Assembly (NCBI GenBank): GCA_963932145.1
Contig: OZ010574.1
Span: 85,628,438-85,692,437, forward strand
Direction: 5' to 3'
Source: Acanthosepion lycidas
Taxonomy: Eukaryota; Mollusca; Cephalopoda; Sepiida; Sepiidae
DNA: 64,000 nt
Below, one piece after another: positions 1 to 10,929 of the stretch. The translations under genes and the position numbers were made by a program. The notes beneath the pieces are model-generated. The model saw only the letters and a program-made list of their open reading frames with translations, did not search any database and was not told the DNA's origin. Position 1 is the stretch's first letter, and every line of letters begins with the position of its first letter.

Positions 1-299
1 CCAAAAATACATATTCTATTCATACGAAACTATCCTAAAAGTCTTGTCGGCATTAAATAACTCACTGAAATTGACATGTCGTTAAAGAAAATATGAAAAT
101 AAACCAAACCAATCCTGTTTTAGTCTGTGTGCACAATATTTTAATTTCCTCGATTGACTTCTGACAGTTGAATCAATTAGCTCATTTATGGTGTGTGTTT
201 TTTTTTTGGCTTTTTTTTTGTTTTTGTTTTTCATTTGTTCTTTTCGTATTGCCTGTTATAATTTCTTTTAATTATATCTATTGTTATTGCATTAATAAA

Positions 300-620
300 G
301 TGTTCTATTTTTAATAATATCCTTTACAAATCATATATATATATATATAAAAAGTTAGAAACACTATAAAATAGCTACAAATAACCGAATTAAGATACAC
401 AATTATTCCCACTCAATAGCCTGGAGAATAATTTGAAAAAATAACCGTTAACGCCTACCAATAACCCTTATGATAATACAATAGACCTTATTACCCATAA
501 TGCACCTTTGACCAGCATATATAAATAGTCGAGCCAAAACATAACACCTGAAGATTGCGTTCACTCATGACAGAGAGTGTAGGCGCTTTTATATTTACAT
601 AGCATAACTTAAAACTATAT
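300..620 (-). repeat. Dispersed repeat R1, copy a
   Basis: Read on the minus strand, this stretch aligns along its length with 4165-4450. Shared landmarks are a word containing 'caatcttca', 'ggtgcattat', 'gtctattg', 'caaattattct' and 'ggctattgagtgg', ending near 'tagctattttatag'. No coding capacity is visible. Further copies lie at 4.0-5.2 kb, 23.5-24.3 kb, 25.7 kb, 63.0 kb and 63.6-64.0 kb, so this is a family and not a chance match. The class is unknown. Confidence 0.7.
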
Positions 621-625
621 ATATC

Positions 626-705
626 TCTCTCTCTCTCACACACGGCGTACGCACACACCCATCCACACAAATGCACGCAAACACACATATCTCTCTCTTT
701 CTCTT

Positions 706-776
<71 letters not shown>
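626..776. repeat. Compound TC / TA microsatellite
   Basis: A (TC)n run with short CA patches is followed by about 50 bp of pure (TA)n. Open frames here encode only YIYI and RERE repeats and are not genes. Confidence 0.95.
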
Positions 777-779
<3 letters not shown>

Positions 780-874
780 GTTGGATTGATGTGAGTTTGT
801 GATCCTGGGTTTCACGCTCTTGCGATCGTCAGACAAACTGATTAATTAAAAGTACCGCGCATATAATATATAAA

Positions 875-877
<3 letters not shown>

Positions 878-940
<63 letters not shown>

Positions 941-948
941 CACACACT

Positions 949-1006
<58 letters not shown>
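878..1006. repeat. TA - CA - TA microsatellite
   Basis: Two (TA)n arrays flank a (CA)n core at about 943-980. No gene signal. Confidence 0.95.
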
Positions 1007-1009
<3 letters not shown>

Positions 1010-1140
1010 TTACATAAAAAAGAAACTCAGTTGTACCGCATTCTCTCTTAGAAAAATTCGCTGGAGCTTGTCAATATTAAAACGTTTGATAAAAATATAT
1101 TGGGACTTAACTCAACCGAGACCTCAAGTAGAACTACATG

Positions 1141-1725
1141 CATAGGATTCATCGTCAAAGAGACCAGAAAAATGGTCGGCTCCCTGTACCATTAATGTTA
1201 GTACCTGGCTCCTGTTATCCTATACCCTTACAAGATGCAGATCAGGCCAAAAATGGAGTACTACTGCCATGTATGAGCAGAAGCTGCCCAGTCTGCACCT
1301 TTCAGTCGCGATAGAGTACAAAAGCGTCTCCGCGTCCTTGTGGGCGACAAATTATTTTCCACTCTACAACCCCTTTTCGCAAGACTGAAACTGTCATGGC
1401 CTTATAGCTATCTCCATGAAAAGTGTTCAGACATTCCTTAGTTTCAACAGTTCAGAGCTAAGACCTGCTATGCCACGCACATTGTAGCGAATCATCCTCA
1501 TTCCTTTGGTGAGATGTAAGTTCCACTCGAGCAGATTCGTCCCACGAAACGCTGCTTTGTCGAACCGACTCCAAAGAGGATGTTTTCCCGATCACTACGA
1601 TCTTAACCTGCTCAAGTCTAAGATTTACCGGTATCTTCCCCACATATCCGCGTAAACTATTTCTCTTACTCTGGAGCCCTCTACCTCGAGTGGTTCCCAG
1701 TCCGTGTACAGGGGGAAAATCATTG
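1141..1725 (+). mobile_element. LINE fragment, C-terminal end of a jockey/CR1-like reverse transcriptase ORF
   Basis: Plus-strand conceptual translation, across several frame breaks, gives the typical region after the RT thumb: a 'LYK.QIRPKMEYCCHVW'-like motif near 1225-1275, 'LDRVQKRL' near 1305, then a tail resembling 'FVPRNAALSNRL' and 'YDLNLLKSKIYRYL' (1535-1640). This order is characteristic of jockey/CR1-type LINE ORF2 C-termini. The remains are 5'-truncated and frameshifted, as expected for dead LINEs. Related pieces are at 44920-45075 (+) and 54135-54420 (-). The minus-strand open frame over the same bases is a shadow. Confidence 0.7.
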
Positions 1726-1793
1726 TAAATACACACACACACACATACACACACACAAATATGTGTGTGTGTATATGTGTTTATAAAGAAAAA

Positions 1794-2120
1794 AGACAAT
1801 AGGAAAACTATATAGTCGGCGCGTTTCGCCCAACGTGGACTTTTTCAAGGCGTGAAAACGAAATGGATTTATTGAAACGAAGTATCTATAAACAACAAAT
1901 AAAATGTCGTTAGCAACCCGAAGTATTTCAAAACGCTATTGTATATTTATATAGTCAACTGGAAAATTAACTCAATTACTTTATGTTTGAAGAGAATATT
2001 TTCACATGTAGAAATATTGTTTGTATTATTGTGTTGACGGATTCAACCGTTTTTTTTTTATTTATTGATATATTTGTTGTGTACATTGGCTTGGGAGGGT
2101 AGTGATTCTTTCAAGAAAGG
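1794..2120 (+). repeat. Partial copy of fold-back repeat R6
   Basis: It begins 'gacaataggaaaacta' and continues through 'cgtttcgccc', 'cgtggacttttt' and 'gaaatgga'. This matches the arms of the complete fold-back at 21235-21698, and then a centre segment with 'gtgttgacggattcaacc' matches that element's core. Only one arm is present. Confidence 0.65.
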
Positions 2121-3260
2121 TGATATTGGGAAAAACCTGGACTTAGATTAATATTTGGTTAATATTCAATGGCGGTACTCTCAATATATATCTTAATATA
2201 AGTGGATGTGTTTCTGTGCATGTATACATTTGTATCGAGTTTGAAATTGCTCAAAATTGGACACAGACTAAGACGTATTGCCATACAATGTAACCAGGAT
2301 TCGTGATCTCTATATAGCCCTTTTCTCATAGAAAAAAAGGCCAGGTTCAATCATGAGTAATTGGGCTGTCTGCGAGTTTGCTTTGTTTTTTTGTTTTTTT
2401 AAAGAGAAATGTCAGTAAACTGCGCAGAAATGTTTGTGGTCAAAACTTTCCACCGGGCTCCCTACCAAATTGCATTCCTTTCTGAGCATTGGATAGAGGC
2501 TGTTGTTTCTTTTGTAAATAAAACTACTGCATTGCTATGGAATCAGTAAGTCAGTAGCCGGTTAAAATATAAGACTTTAACACATCAAATATTCATTTTT
2601 CAACTGAATTTCCTTCTTTGTCAATACACTTAAGACAACCCTTCGTCATTAATCATATTGATCGAACAGTGAAAATTTCAGATTAATCATTCGTTAATAA
2701 CCGTGGATAAAAAAGCAGGAGAGATGGAGTCCTATAGCCTTGGGTGTCAACCAGTCTAAGAGAAGGGAAATCTAAATTCAAAACCACCTGCTTCCTTTTA
2801 GGTCCTGCCTCTTTAAACAAGGGCTAGATAACTTAAAAAAACAATTCAACCTCTGAGAAGAGAGACGGGGTAATTTCAATATGCCCGGTGCAAAAGGAAC
2901 TGGCAAGCCATTGAGCTATTCCGCCTTGAATGTCACCGTTTGACACAATTGTGAGGTGGAGGGGAGTTGTGACCACAGCGATGCAAAATGCGCTAACTTA
3001 ATAAAATGAATAATAAACCGTGCCAGGGTACAAACTTAATGATACACCTTCATGGTTTATTAACCAACATTTTCTTAGCTGTGTTCCTTCATACGTAGTC
3101 GATCATAGATCTTCACAGATTATTTTACATTATTATCTGTAAATAACCACGACACTAGCAAGATTTCCTGATGTCTTCTCAAGAGTTTTGAATACAAATT
3201 ATTCCTTCTTTTATCATCTAATTCTAGCAAGTCCAGCCTTCCTTGTTATTTAATCCATAG
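2121..3260. other. No gene seen; SINE-like patch only
   Basis: Apart from the possible SINE at 2735-2945 I see no coding frame above background, no repeat array and no structural RNA. Confidence 0.5.
2735..2945 (-). mobile_element. Possible tRNA-derived SINE
   Basis: On the minus strand there is an A-box-like 'ATAGCTCAATGG' near 2915, then a weak B-box-like 'GAGGTTGAATTG' near 2850, then sequence that recurs at 19190-19255 and 50505-50560 ('ttgaattcaaa' neighbourhood). The boxes are degenerate, so this is tentative. Confidence 0.35.
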
Positions 3261-3388
3261 TTGGTAGGTGAAGTCATGTATTCATGCTTTTCCCAAAGGT
3301 TTTCGCGTGAAGTGAATATACAGGATAGTCTGCAACTTGAACTCGTCTCGCGGATTCCAGCGACAACAATTGCACTACTCGAATATCT

Positions 3389-3392
<4 letters not shown>

Positions 3393-3464
<72 letters not shown>

Positions 3465-3594
3465 TCCAGGGATTTGCATTTACTCCTATGTATATATTTT
3501 GTTCGTTATCTACTGATTTTACTGTGTTACAGGAGTAACTGTAGGACCATAGAAACAGAAATTGCGCGCATAAAACATACCGACAGCAGAGTCC

Positions 3595-3646
<52 letters not shown>

Positions 3647-3659
3647 GGACTCTCTCCCC

Positions 3660-3728
<69 letters not shown>

Positions 3729-3733
3729 GGACT
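3393..3733. repeat. Three TA arrays with inverted single-copy flanks
   Basis: (TA)n runs lie at about 3394-3460, 3597-3645 and 3679-3725, with (TC)n at 3646-3678. The bases beside them are mutually inverted: 'gcagagtccattata' at 3589 faces 'tataatggactct' at 3641 and again 'tataatggactctgc' at 3721. The long frame across this block is an artefact of the repeats. Confidence 0.9.
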
Positions 3734-5165
3734 CTGCCGTCGGTTTCGACGTATGAGGATCTGACAACTTAACTAATTTATTCATTTATGAAAGTTTGTG
3801 TGATAATCTTAAGTGGCATTTAAGACCCGCTAGTGATTTACAAAAGAGGACGCATATGGAGCAAGAGTTAGGATTGTGGGATGAGATCACTGTTAGATTG
3901 GCTGACCTTTTAGATCGTGCTCTCGCTTCTTGAAGACGATTCAGACGAGCTGATTGAAAACTACTGAGTCCACTAAAACACGTTGATCTCCATTCTACCT
4001 GCTCCGAGGCTAAGCGCTCGAGGGTGTTATGAGGTATATATAGTTTTATGGCATGCTATATTTATGTGTAAAACCTTAAAACTATATATAGATAGATAGA
4101 TAGCTAGCTAGCTAGCTAGATAGATAGATATATACATACGTACATATAGTTTTAAGGTATGCTATATTTATGTGTAAAAGTTCTTAATATCAGAGATAGA
4201 CCATATATAAATATAAAAGTAGACACTGAGGTCAACACCAAACGCCTACAGTTTGTTTCATGCTTGAACGTAATCTTCACGCCATATATATTTATATATG
4301 CTGGCCAATGGTGCATTATAGGTAATGAGGTCTATTGTGATACCTAACGGTTATTGTGTAAGCGGTAACAGTTATGTTTCAAATTATTCTAGAGGCTATT
4401 GAGTGGAAATAAATGTGGATCCTAATGGGTTTATTTGTAGCTATTTTATAGTATTGTTAACCTTTTACTCGTTATGTATTATTGATTACTTAATTATCTG
4501 GTGTTGTTTATTATTATTTCATTTACTTTTATATGTCCATTCGTAGTTTTTTTTTTAATTTGTTCATTATTTTATTTAACTTGTATATATATTTATTCAT
4601 ATTTTTTGTTTATTTTATTTATTCATTTTATTTTTTCTTGGGGTTGGTTACCTTATTTGTTTTGTTTAAGGTATTGACTTTGTCTAAAGTATTTTGCATT
4701 ATTTGCGTTTTTTTATAGTGTATATATTTTCATTTATCATAGTGATATCTTACAAGGTATCCGTTTTTAGTTTTTGATTTTAAGTAACGTACTAAAAATG
4801 TGTTTTTGCGTTTACATTTTGAGGTAAGTTCTGATTGTTTATTTAGTAATTTGTGTTCGTTTCGGAAGGTAATTGTAGCTATCTTCTCCTCCAAACAGAG
4901 TTTACAGCTTTTGTTCTAGGCTGGCGCTGTTTTATTTATATTCCGTAATATTTTTGGTGTGGTTTCTTATTGGTTTTTGATTTTCCATATATGTTTTAAA
5001 AATATGTGCTTTTCACGTATATATTATTTGTAAAGGATGTTTTATGCGCACAATTTCTGTTTCCGTGGTCCTACAGTTACTCCTGTAACACAGTAAAATC
5101 AGTAGATAACGAAGAAAATATACATAGGAGTAAATACAAATCCCTGGAAACAAAGAAACTACGCA
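3463..5165 (+). repeat. Dispersed repeat R1, longest copy, bounded by inverted repeats
   Basis: A block of about 120 bp at 3463-3590 ('ggatttgcatttactcct' through 'aacagaaattg') recurs inverted at 5041-5160, enclosing about 1.45 kb. Inside, 4045-4450 carries the R1 signature: 'tatagttttaaggtatgcta', 'ctgaggtcaacacc', 'ggtgcattata', 'attctagaggctattgag'. The T-rich 4450-5000 stretch is shared with 23.7-24.2 kb. No transposase or RT motif is visible, so this could be a non-autonomous fold-back or remnants of a larger element. Confidence 0.65.
4082..4146. repeat. GATA/GCTA tetranucleotide run inside an inverted repeat
   Basis: A run of 'gatagatagctagctagc' type is flanked by 'ttaaaactatata' on the left and 'tatagttttaagg' on the right, giving a palindrome closed by the microsatellite. 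Confidence 0.75.
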
Positions 5166-6145
5166 GACAAAACATATTTACAGTAGGATAAGATATCTAA
5201 AAATATTAATATTATTAAAAGGATCAGATAAAAATTTATAGAATCAGGCATCTTTAAAACTTAATATCCGATTTAGACCAGCTACTTTGATATCTGATTT
5301 AAACCCTACCTATTTTTTTAGGGTCTATAGATCTCCAAAATAGTCCATACCGGTAGGAGACGGATGTTTTTTTTTTTATCAAGTCCCCATCTTCTAACTA
5401 TTTGCCAACCAAGGCAAGAGAACCCAGTCTGTTATTTAACCCTGTACTAGTGTCCGGGAGAAGAGATTGATTCATATCTTACCCTAGTGTATTTTGTGCG
5501 AAAATTTAAGTAACAAACTAAGCCGCAATTCGAACTCAGGTCGTCGATTTTCTTTTTCCGAGCCGTTAACCGTTTCATTGGTTGTCTTTCCGAACTGACT
5601 GGGGAATGGCTGAAGGGAGACTTGTTTGTCACATCAGGATCAAGCGACTAATCCAGCGAGCTGAAAGAAATCTCCATTTAAAAGGGAAATCGTTATTTTC
5701 GGCTAAGATCCAATCAAAGATTTGATAATCTCTACGTGGTTCCTAAGGGAGACATGCTCGATTTTTCCATCCTTTAGTAACAATGATACTTAACATTTAC
5801 CTTCTCATTTCTAAACGTTAAGCGTTGTTTAGTGACAGTTATGAGAAGAAATAGAGTAAAAAAAATTGTACAAAAGGCCAAGCCAATTCTAAACCATCCT
5901 CTTGTGATTAACTTACATTATATATAAGAAATTGATGTCAATTTGAGTGTGTGATTGCGCACATTTGAGTGATTGTGTGTGAATACGAGAGTGTGTATAT
6001 GCGGTTGACTGTGTCTCTATGTGTATGTGCCTATGTATGTCTATTTTTCTGTGTTTCTGTCTGAGCGTCAGTGCGAATCCATAACTAGTAAGCTAATGTT
6101 AATGACTATTTATAAAGTTTCATCTTTATTTCGAGCCGCAATGAT
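5165..6145. other. No gene seen
   Basis: Outside the SINE-like head this holds a TG-rich degenerate stretch at 5940-6060 and otherwise undistinguished AT-rich sequence. Confidence 0.5.
5440..5660 (-). mobile_element. Probable tRNA-related SINE head
   Basis: The minus strand has a B-box-like 'GAGTTCGAATTGC' at about 5525-5538, preceded about 45 bp earlier by an A-box-like 'AATGAAACGGTTAACGGC'. The spacing fits a pol III type 2 promoter. No second copy was recognised in the window. Confidence 0.4.
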
Positions 6146-6149
6146 GTCA

Positions 6150-6590
6150 TTTTGTGATGTTGTACTTAAACGTAAATGAAAGAAAAAAACAAGGGAAAAG
6201 AAGTGCAAGAAAGAAAGAAGGAAAACTTATAGAATAAAAAAGAAAGAAAGAAAGAAATAGACCAGAATAAAGGCGAAAGAAAAGAAAGAAAAAAGAAAGA
6301 GAAAAGAAAGAAAAAAGAAGGAAAAAAGAAAGAAAGGTGAGCGAATGGATAAGAAAGAAGATAGTAGGTTGGTGCAAAAATAATGACGTAATAATGTCGT
6401 TTTTTGACGTTAAAAAATACGTCAAAAACGACATTATTACGTCATTATTTTTGCACCAACCTAATATATAAGAAAGAAAAAAGAAAAAAGTGAAGCCATA
6501 AATACGAAAGAATAAGAAATATATATATACATGAGTCGAACAATAAAAATAAAAAAAGGAAAGAAAAGAAAAGAAAAGGTTTGACTTCCA
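6150..6590. repeat. Purine-rich GAAA-type low-complexity tract
   Basis: Almost pure A/G with repeated 'aaagaaag' words at about 6175-6365 and 6465-6580, interrupted by the MITE at 6365-6464. The minus-strand frame rich in F, S and L is an artefact. Confidence 0.9.
6365..6464. mobile_element. mariner-type MITE, ~100-bp palindrome (copy 1)
   Basis: The ends read 'TAGGTTGGTGCAAAAATAAT' and its inverse, and the whole unit folds on itself around 'gttaaaaaatac'. The flank is TA, the mariner target. This copy belongs to a longer size class with an extra 'gacgtaataatgtcg' beyond the 80-bp copies; compare 39706-39807. It has no coding capacity and must have been moved by a mariner transposase. Confidence 0.93.
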
Positions 6591-7029
6591 GTTATTTCAT
6601 GATTATGATGTTGACTTTCCACCATGGACAAAAGGTTAGGAAGGAAACTTCCATCGATACTGGAAAGTGAGATAACTGTGGCTTTGAGAAGTCTAATTTT
6701 CTGAAAAAGCGTTTTAAGGGGGATTTTTAAAAAAAGTGTGGCTCAAAGCCACTGAGGTTTCACGTGGAACTTGGGTAGTGGAAGAAAATGAACTAATATC
6801 AAAACGTCCTACTAAAACTGGCCTAAAGTTTTTAAAGGAGGCAAATTGCATCTTGAAATAAGACAACATAGGGGTTAGACATCATCTCTCGATTTTGATG
6901 CTTTATGACGTAAGGCCTGAAAATCGAAGACCTTTTAGAAATACTAGAATCATGAAAAGATACCATATATAAGCTTTACAAAAATAAAGCTCTGTAAAAA
7001 ACAAATAAAAATAATGTCGATACACCCTA

Positions 7030-7825
7030 ATATAATATTCGATATCTATAAAGACACGGAAAAGAAATTACAAAATCTTTTACAGAAGGTAGCAACAAAG
7101 AGTGAGAAGAAGGGTCTAAGCATAAACTACAAGACAGAATGCATAGTCATCAGTAAATGGATGAGCCCGAAATGCGATTTGCAGGTCGGGAACGCTAGAA
7201 TCAAGCAGACGTGGAAGTTTAAATATCTGGGAAGCGTTCTGAGAGAGGACAGTAAATGCAACACTGAGATCCGTAGACGAATTGGGATGGCCAAAGGCGC
7301 ATTCCAAAAGCTGAGCAGAGTATTGCGAAACAGGAGGATTTCTTTGGTAACAAAGAAAAGAATACTGAGCTGTTACGTGACATCTGTCCTTCTTTACGGC
7401 AGCGAATGTTGGACGGTCTCCTCAAAGATGAAGAAGATACTCGAGGCGACGGAGATGTGGTTCTGCAAAAGTATGCTAAAGATATCATGGACCGAGCGTG
7501 TGAGCAACGATGAGGTCTTAGTGAGGATGCAAAAAAAAAGAAGGCATATATTTAACATCAGGAAGAGGCAGCTGAAGTTTCTGGGATACATAATGAGGAA
7601 GGGGGGGGGCTGGTGAATCTGATACTCACGGGTCGAATAGAGGGAAAGAGAGACAGAGGAAGACAACGCATGGCATATCTAGCGGTCTTAAGCAAGTGGC
7701 TAACATAACGATGTCTGGGAGAGGTGACAGAGGGAAGAAATTTGTTGAGAGCTGCAAGGGATAGAGAAAGGTGGAGAGCCATGATCGCCTACGTCCTGAA
7801 ATAACACGGCATATAGAAAGAAAAA
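7030..7825 (+). mobile_element. LINE 3' end, C-terminal RT region (family alpha)
   Basis: A 200-residue frame (7014-7616) reads like the part of a non-LTR polymerase after the catalytic palm: 'KKGLSINYKTECIVISK' (7107-7157), 'KFKYLGSVLRED' (7218-7253), 'EIRRRIGMAKGAF' (7266-7304), 'SVLLYGSECWTV' (7385-7420), 'LEATEMWFCKSMLKISW' and 'KFLGYIMRKGG'. A G-run near 7602-7610 breaks the frame. The ORF resumes as 'LILTGRIEGKRDRGRQRM' (7616-7670) and 'AARDRERWRAMIAYVLK' (7750-7802), then ends in an AG-rich tail 'agaaagaaaaagaatg'. The YADD palm and endonuclease are absent, so it is 5'-truncated and dead. The clade is not settled. Other copies: 16405 (+), 18404 (-), 28140 (-), 36650 (+), 50600-52030 (+). 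Confidence 0.88.
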
Positions 7826-9130
7826 GAATGAAGAAGCCCGTTGTTAAATGCATAGAAAAAAATATATGTCATGTAATTTTATCTCGTCAGTAGAAATCAG
7901 AGTTTTCGATATGCCTAGACATATGGAATGTTTAAGTTGATAAATACAATCATCAAATAAAAATTTGAATTTAATTACCTGCTTATATCGGAAGAACATT
8001 TTTTTTTTAAATTCCCAAATGAATTTAGACTCTTTACAAGAGGATGGGTTTAAAGTAAAAAGAAAAGAAACCCTGTTCTGTAACGACTATAAACTGCTTG
8101 AGGCAAAAAATGGAACTTGTATAGACGTGCACTTAAAAGTGTTTCTACGTGTCCAGAGTTAAAATTTTCACTTTATTTACCCAGTGGCTACGATGTTAAC
8201 GTTTAAGATGATCAAACCCTGGATCGAATCTTACCAGGGTCGATTTGGCAAGAAGGTGGCTTCTTTGAGAAAATCCCAGTGTATGGAACTGGTGAGAAGT
8301 TCCTGAAAGTCATAGCACTAATTGATCAAAGCCTTGTGAGTGAAATTAATTTTTATGTTTTTATCCATCTCGGAGTTCTAGTTTTATTCGTAAAGTTTTA
8401 TCCAACTAATCCAATTTTAACTATTAAGAGCATTTAAAAGCATGCCTTGTGCAATGACTATTACTCGTCGGAGGGGTAATTAAATGTTTTATTGAAATCA
8501 AGGGATTGCTTAGGTATTTTCACGCTAAATAATGTGTTAACAATTTGTAGAATAAATTGGCGATAAGTTAAAAGATATATGAGAAGCTAGTACAATTTTC
8601 TTGTTTCTCACTCATTGATTGACTGTCCATAGGGCGGTATATCCGATTCACGTGCAAGCAGAATACAAATCTTCTCAAACCAAAAGGAAAATCGATCCCT
8701 TTTCCAAACGCTCTTACCCACCACCGTTCATTGCTGCTTGCATCTCCTCGTTGACACACCATCACACTTTTCTTTTAGCCTCACACACTATCTTTTTCTC
8801 CTGATCTTTTGCAATAATTTAATCTCGGTCAACAATAAAAGCTCTACATCGGATCAATTTCGACCTGTTTTTAACTTGGGCTTGGTGTTTTTATTTATAG
8901 ATGGCTTATCGTCAATCGGTACTCGCTAATATAGTGGCGACATCGGAGATGGATTTGTTATTCTTTCTTGGCCGATTTTGCAATCAGTATTCGATTCATA
9001 AAAATTCCATCACACATTTGATTAAAATTAAATTTTAGAACTAACAAATTAACCAACCAAGAAACAAAATTGTATTTAAAAAAAAATAAGATGAAACGAT
9101 TATTTAAAAAAAAAAAATGAAACTTTAAAA
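7826..9130. other. No gene seen
   Basis: About 1.3 kb of AT-rich sequence. Short open frames have no recognisable motif and no repeat family was recognised. Confidence 0.5.
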
Positions 9131-9215
9131 ATAATAACTATTACTTCATTGGTTAGTGTAATACATTCGATCTTCACTGAGTGCTCTACTGATCTGACCT
9201 TGTGTCAAATTAATT
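9131..9215 (+). mobile_element. Fragment of SINE-A
   Basis: 'cgatcttcactgagtgct' and 'tgaccttgtgtcaaatta' match the B-box to body junction of SINE-A at 36511-36560. The 5' half is degenerate. Confidence 0.5.
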
Positions 9216-9442
9216 TTTAATAAAGCCGGGCGTTTAATATGCTTACAATATTCAGTAAACTGATCTCGCAGGTTGCTGTTAATGTTGTCGGCTCGAAATT
9301 TGAATTAAGATTCATTGATGGATGAAATTAGTATAGTTATTGATTTTAAAATAAAATAAAATCTAGAATGGAACAATGATATTCATGCTAGATTTATCTA
9401 ACTTCGCTTTTCGATGAAGCAATCGGCAGAGCGAGAGAAATG

Positions 9443-9491
<49 letters not shown>

Positions 9492-9650
9492 AAAAACACG
9501 AAAAAATGAATCCCTTTCCAAAAGTGAATAAATTAATGTCTTGAACTGTTTTCTCTTTGTTCCTTTCTCTCTCACACTTTCTTTCTACCCCCTCTCTCTC
9601 TCTTTCTCTCTCTCTAACACACACACACACACAAATACATATACACACAG
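9443..9650. repeat. TA array, then TC and CA runs
   Basis: (TA)n lies at 9445-9487, pyrimidine-rich TC at about 9550-9615 and (CA)n at 9616-9632. Overlapping frames are artefacts. Confidence 0.9.
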
Positions 9651-9664
9651 GGGCACAATATATA

Positions 9665-10013
9665 CACAGGGTGCGATGGGTAAATTGTCGCCATTTTATA
9701 TTGTAATTTCGTGCACGCGCGTTGTTTGTTTTTGATTTTGTCGACTGCACAATATAGTAGAGTCGATTGGACACCGATGGTGAGAAAAGGAGCACTATGA
9801 TGCAATTCACTCCGCCAAACATTTACAAACGGCTTGATATACTGCTTGGCATTCAAGCCGGAAGCTAAATTACGAATATTTCAGAGTGCTTGGGTATCAA
9901 TCTGAGGACAGTGCAGGGGATTCGGAAAGAGTTGGATGAGTCTAATGTTGATTACGAAGGTATTTGGAGTGATCACTAGTGATGTCGACGTCATGTCTCC
10001 ATTCATCTTCGGT
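9665..10013 (+). pseudogene. Internally deleted mariner/IS630-superfamily transposon
   Basis: The left end after a TA reads 'cacagggtgcgatggg', matching the terminal repeat of a mariner-like group I associate with cephalopods. The coding start at 9797 gives 'PPNIYKRLDILLGIQAGS', a stop, then 'NISECLGINLRTVQGIRKEL', the N-terminal HTH. After 'DESNVDYEG' the sequence jumps in another frame to 'VFGVITSDVDVMSPFIF' (9960-10010), which lies after the first catalytic Asp in this family. An internal deletion has removed the central part, including the first catalytic Asp. The 3' terminal repeat is missing because the LTR element at 10014 abuts it. Subfamily from memory. Confidence 0.75.
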
Positions 10014-10254
10014 AAGTTGCTTCTTACCCGTCAAGCGATGTAGTTCACTTTCGTGTTCGAAACAGCTCCCCGGTGAGCGGTGGAGGCGAACCCCACTGGA
10101 TATATAGATAATGTACATGTCGGCATGAGTAATAAAAATAGTTAAGTTAAAATTATCTCTGTTTGAAGTCTTTTATTACGGAAACAAAATAATCAGCGAT
10201 CACCGACCGAGAGAAGACGAGATGAAACCACCCCCTCCAGTTAGCTATGCAACA
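10014..10254 (+). repeat. Left LTR block of the fossil LTR element
   Basis: Pairs with the right LTR at 12480-12817 over that LTR's 3' two-thirds. It abuts the mariner relic on its left. Confidence 0.7.
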
Positions 10255-10264
10255 TATTATCGAA

Positions 10265-10285
10265 TTGGCGCCGTTGACCAGGAAC
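10265..10285 (+). promoter_or_regulatory. Primer-binding-site-like sequence
   Basis: 'ttggcgccgttgaccagga' lies about 10 bp inside the left LTR, where the tRNA-primer site of an LTR element sits. The TGGCGCC core is typical of such sites. The priming tRNA is not assigned. Confidence 0.6.
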
Positions 10286-10929
10286 TCCCAGCATTGGGGT
10301 GGGGCGCAGAATGAGGGTTACAACACAACGTGGGAAAGTTCGGAGAAAACGTTCAGAGACATTAAAGGGTCATAAAATTCAACAAGGAGAATAAGAATTA
10401 AAAAAGTTATCAAGACATAAGGACAGAAAAAAAAACTGTAATTACGATGATATTACTATGTTCCACTGCTCTCACACACATGCACACATCTAAACAACAA
10501 ACCAACATAAGAAGTAATGATGAAAAAAAAAAGTAGCACGATGGTGGGTAAAAAGTGTGAGCGGACTGGTTTTCATGGACAGAAAAGAATAAGTTATGAA
10601 AAACAGACGAACTGGAAAAAAAGAAAGAAAGGACACAGTATGAACAGTGAACAATGATGCGACAATGTCAATTTTGGTGAAACATTTTAGTGAAAGACTG
10701 ATTTTTGTTGTTTTGTTTTGTCTTTTTACAAAAGTTTAGAATTATTTTGTTAATCGTAATTAACTGACAAATGATTGTTTTGTTCATTTTTGTAACAATG
10801 TGTAGAATTCTTATTTTTTAATTTAAGAGCCATCATTGGTTAAAGAATTAAGTTCTTAATTGGTGAATGTTGTGAAAAATTAAGTGAAGTAATTGTTGTA
10901 GGAATATGTCGGCTTGCATAGTTTCAGAT

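Noticed and set aside
3261-3764. Longest uninterrupted plus-strand frame in the first 5 kb (167 residues)
   Set aside because: It is open only because (TA)n and (TC)n encode YIYI and SLSL; the three TA arrays explain it.
6147-6434. 95-residue minus-strand frame rich in F, L and S
   Set aside because: Product of the GAAA-type purine tract read in reverse, and it runs through the MITE.
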